8,308 bases of DNA, from contig NZ_CAHJWX010000055.1 in NCBI RefSeq assembly GCF_903643065.1, positions 1-8,308 of the forward strand, given 5' to 3'. The translations under genes and the position numbers were made by a program. Below are positions 7,218-8,308 of this stretch, in pieces. This stretch comes from Sphingomonas bacterium (GTDB taxonomy: Bacteria; Pseudomonadota; Alphaproteobacteria; Sphingomonadales; Sphingomonadaceae). Positions within the stretch are counted from its first letter, which is position 1; the number at the start of each line of letters is the position of its first letter. The notes beneath the pieces were generated by a model. It saw only the letters and a program-made list of their open reading frames with translations, had not been told where the DNA came from and ran no database searches.

Positions 7218-8308
7218 ATGGCCAAGGCGAAATTCGAGCGGACCAAGCCGCATCTCAACATCGGCACCATCGGTCACGTCGACCATGGCAAGACCTCGCT
7301 GACCGCGGCGATCACCAAGGTGCTGGCCGAGACCGGCGGCGCGACCTTCACGTCATATGACAATATCGACAAGGCGCCCGAGGAGCGTGAGCGCGGCATC
7401 ACCATCTCGACCGCGCACGTCGAGTATGAGACGGCCGCGCGCCATTACGCGCACGTCGACTGCCCCGGCCACGCCGATTACGTGAAGAACATGATCACGG
7501 GCGCCGCGCAGATGGACGGCGCGATCCTGGTCGTGTCCGCCACCGACGGCCCGATGCCGCAGACCCGCGAGCACATCCTGCTCGCGCGCCAGGTCGGTGT
7601 GCCGGCGATGGTGGTATTCATGAACAAGGTCGACCTGGTCGACGACGCCGAGATCCTGGAGCTGGTCGAGCTAGAGATCCGCGAGCTGCTGTCGTCCTAC
7701 GAGTTCCCGGGCGACGACATTCCGATCATCCAGGGCTCGGCCGTCGCCGCGCTTAACGACAAGACGCCCGAGATCGGTCATGACGCTGTGCTCAAGCTGA
7801 TGGCGGCGGTGGACGAGTACATCCCGCAGCCCGAGCGTCCGCTCGACAAGCCGTTCATGATGCCGATCGAGGACGTGTTCTCGATTTCGGGTCGCGGCAC
7901 CGTCGTCACCGGCCGCGTCGAGCAGGGCATCGTCAAGGTCGGCGAGGAAGTCGAGATCGTCGGCATCAACAACACCCGCAAGACCGTGGTCACGGGCGTC
8001 GAGATGTTCCGCAAGTTGCTCGATCAGGGCCAGGCCGGCGACAACGTCGGCGCGCTGATCCGTGGCGTCGGCCGCGAGGAGGTCGAGCGCGGCCAAGTGC
8101 TGTGCAAGCCCGGCTCGATCAAGCCGCACACCGACTTCAACTCGGAGGTGTATGTGCTGTCGAAGGAGGAGGGCGGTCGACACACGCCGTTCTTCGGCAA
8201 CTATCGCCCGCAATTCTACTTCCGGACCACCGACGTGACCGGCACCGTCGAGCTGCCCGAGGGCACGGAGATGGTGATGCCCGGCGACAACGTCGCGCTC
8301 GGCATCAA
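7218..8308 (+). CDS. tuf: Translation elongation factor Tu (3' partial)
   Basis: The frame is open to the right edge; 363 codons are visible of the roughly 396 expected, so only the last 30 or so residues of domain III are missing. EF-Tu delivers aminoacyl-tRNA to the ribosomal A site as a GTP complex. All G motifs are present: GHVDHGKT (19-26), RGITIS (59-64), DCPGH (81-85), NKVD (136-139) and GSA (173-175). Domain II ([20 protein letters not shown]) and domain III ([22 protein letters not shown]) follow. The ATG is preceded by GAGGAAAG, a good ribosome-binding site, and gives the usual [20 protein letters not shown] start. It lies about 1.96 kb past fusA rather than beside it. rpsJ and the S10 operon would be expected to follow off the right edge. 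Confidence 0.98.
   Translation, partial: MAKAKFERTKPHLNIGTIGHVDHGKTSLTAAITKVLAETGGATFTSYDNIDKAPEERERGITISTAHVEYETAARHYAHVDCPGHADYVKNMITGAAQMDGAILVVSATDGPMPQTREHILLARQVGVPAMVVFMNKVDLVDDAEILELVELEIRELLSSYEFPGDDIPIIQGSAVAALNDKTPEIGHDAVLKLMAAVDEYIPQPERPLDKPFMMPIEDVFSISGRGTVVTGRVEQGIVKVGEEVEIVGINNTRKTVVTGVEMFRKLLDQGQAGDNVGALIRGVGREEVERGQVLCKPGSIKPHTDFNSEVYVLSKEEGGRHTPFFGNYRPQFYFRTTDVTGTVELPEGTEMVMPGDNVALGI

Noticed and set aside
6920..7360. 146-codon plus-strand frame running into tuf
   Set aside because: It overlaps tuf out of frame, lacks a ribosome-binding site and is Arg/Ser-rich without a domain.

Overview
The window reads as chromosomal DNA of an alphaproteobacterium, most likely a sphingomonad. 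The evidence is high G+C with strong third-position GC, a PEPxxWA-type C-terminal sorting signal typical of Sphingomonadales, the S12/S7/EF-G/EF-Tu sequence flavour, and a tRNA-Trp next to the translation genes. Species cannot be named from this alone.

Layout. (1) 2-1246, plus strand: the 3' part of a protein with a TPR-like helical C-terminal domain, probably the sensory half of a transmembrane Ser/Thr protein kinase whose kinase domain lies off the left edge. (2) 1247-1631: no convincing gene. (3) 1632-1705, minus strand: tRNA-Trp(CCA) with its own promoter; secE, its frequent downstream neighbour, is absent. (4) 1795-5331: the str operon, with a structured leader containing a possible attenuator, rpsL (S12), rpsG (S7), an unrecognised small coiled-coil/membrane gene, and fusA (EF-G), closed by a strong intrinsic terminator. 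(5) 5392-6748: two accessory genes, a Uma2-family nuclease-like gene that looks leaderless and a small exported PEP-CTERM-like protein with palindromic upstream DNA. (6) 6749-7217: about 470 bp without a convincing gene. (7) 7218-8308: tuf (EF-Tu), cut by the right edge.

How it fits together. rpsL, rpsG, fusA and tuf form the classical str operon, supplying ribosome assembly/decoding proteins and the two main elongation GTPases. Here tuf is detached from fusA by a terminator and about 1.9 kb of accessory sequence, so it must be expressed separately or by read-through. A small membrane-anchored helical protein is co-oriented inside the operon with a good ribosome-binding site, so it is probably co-expressed with translation factors.

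Most interesting points: the small gene embedded between rpsG and fusA; the two-hairpin leader ahead of rpsL with a repeated arm that allows alternative pairing; arginine at S12 position 88, a known streptomycin-resistance state; and the detached tuf. I do not see a defence island, CRISPR array, insertion sequence or other clearly new multi-gene system, and nearly all long minus-strand open frames are GC-rich shadows of real genes.
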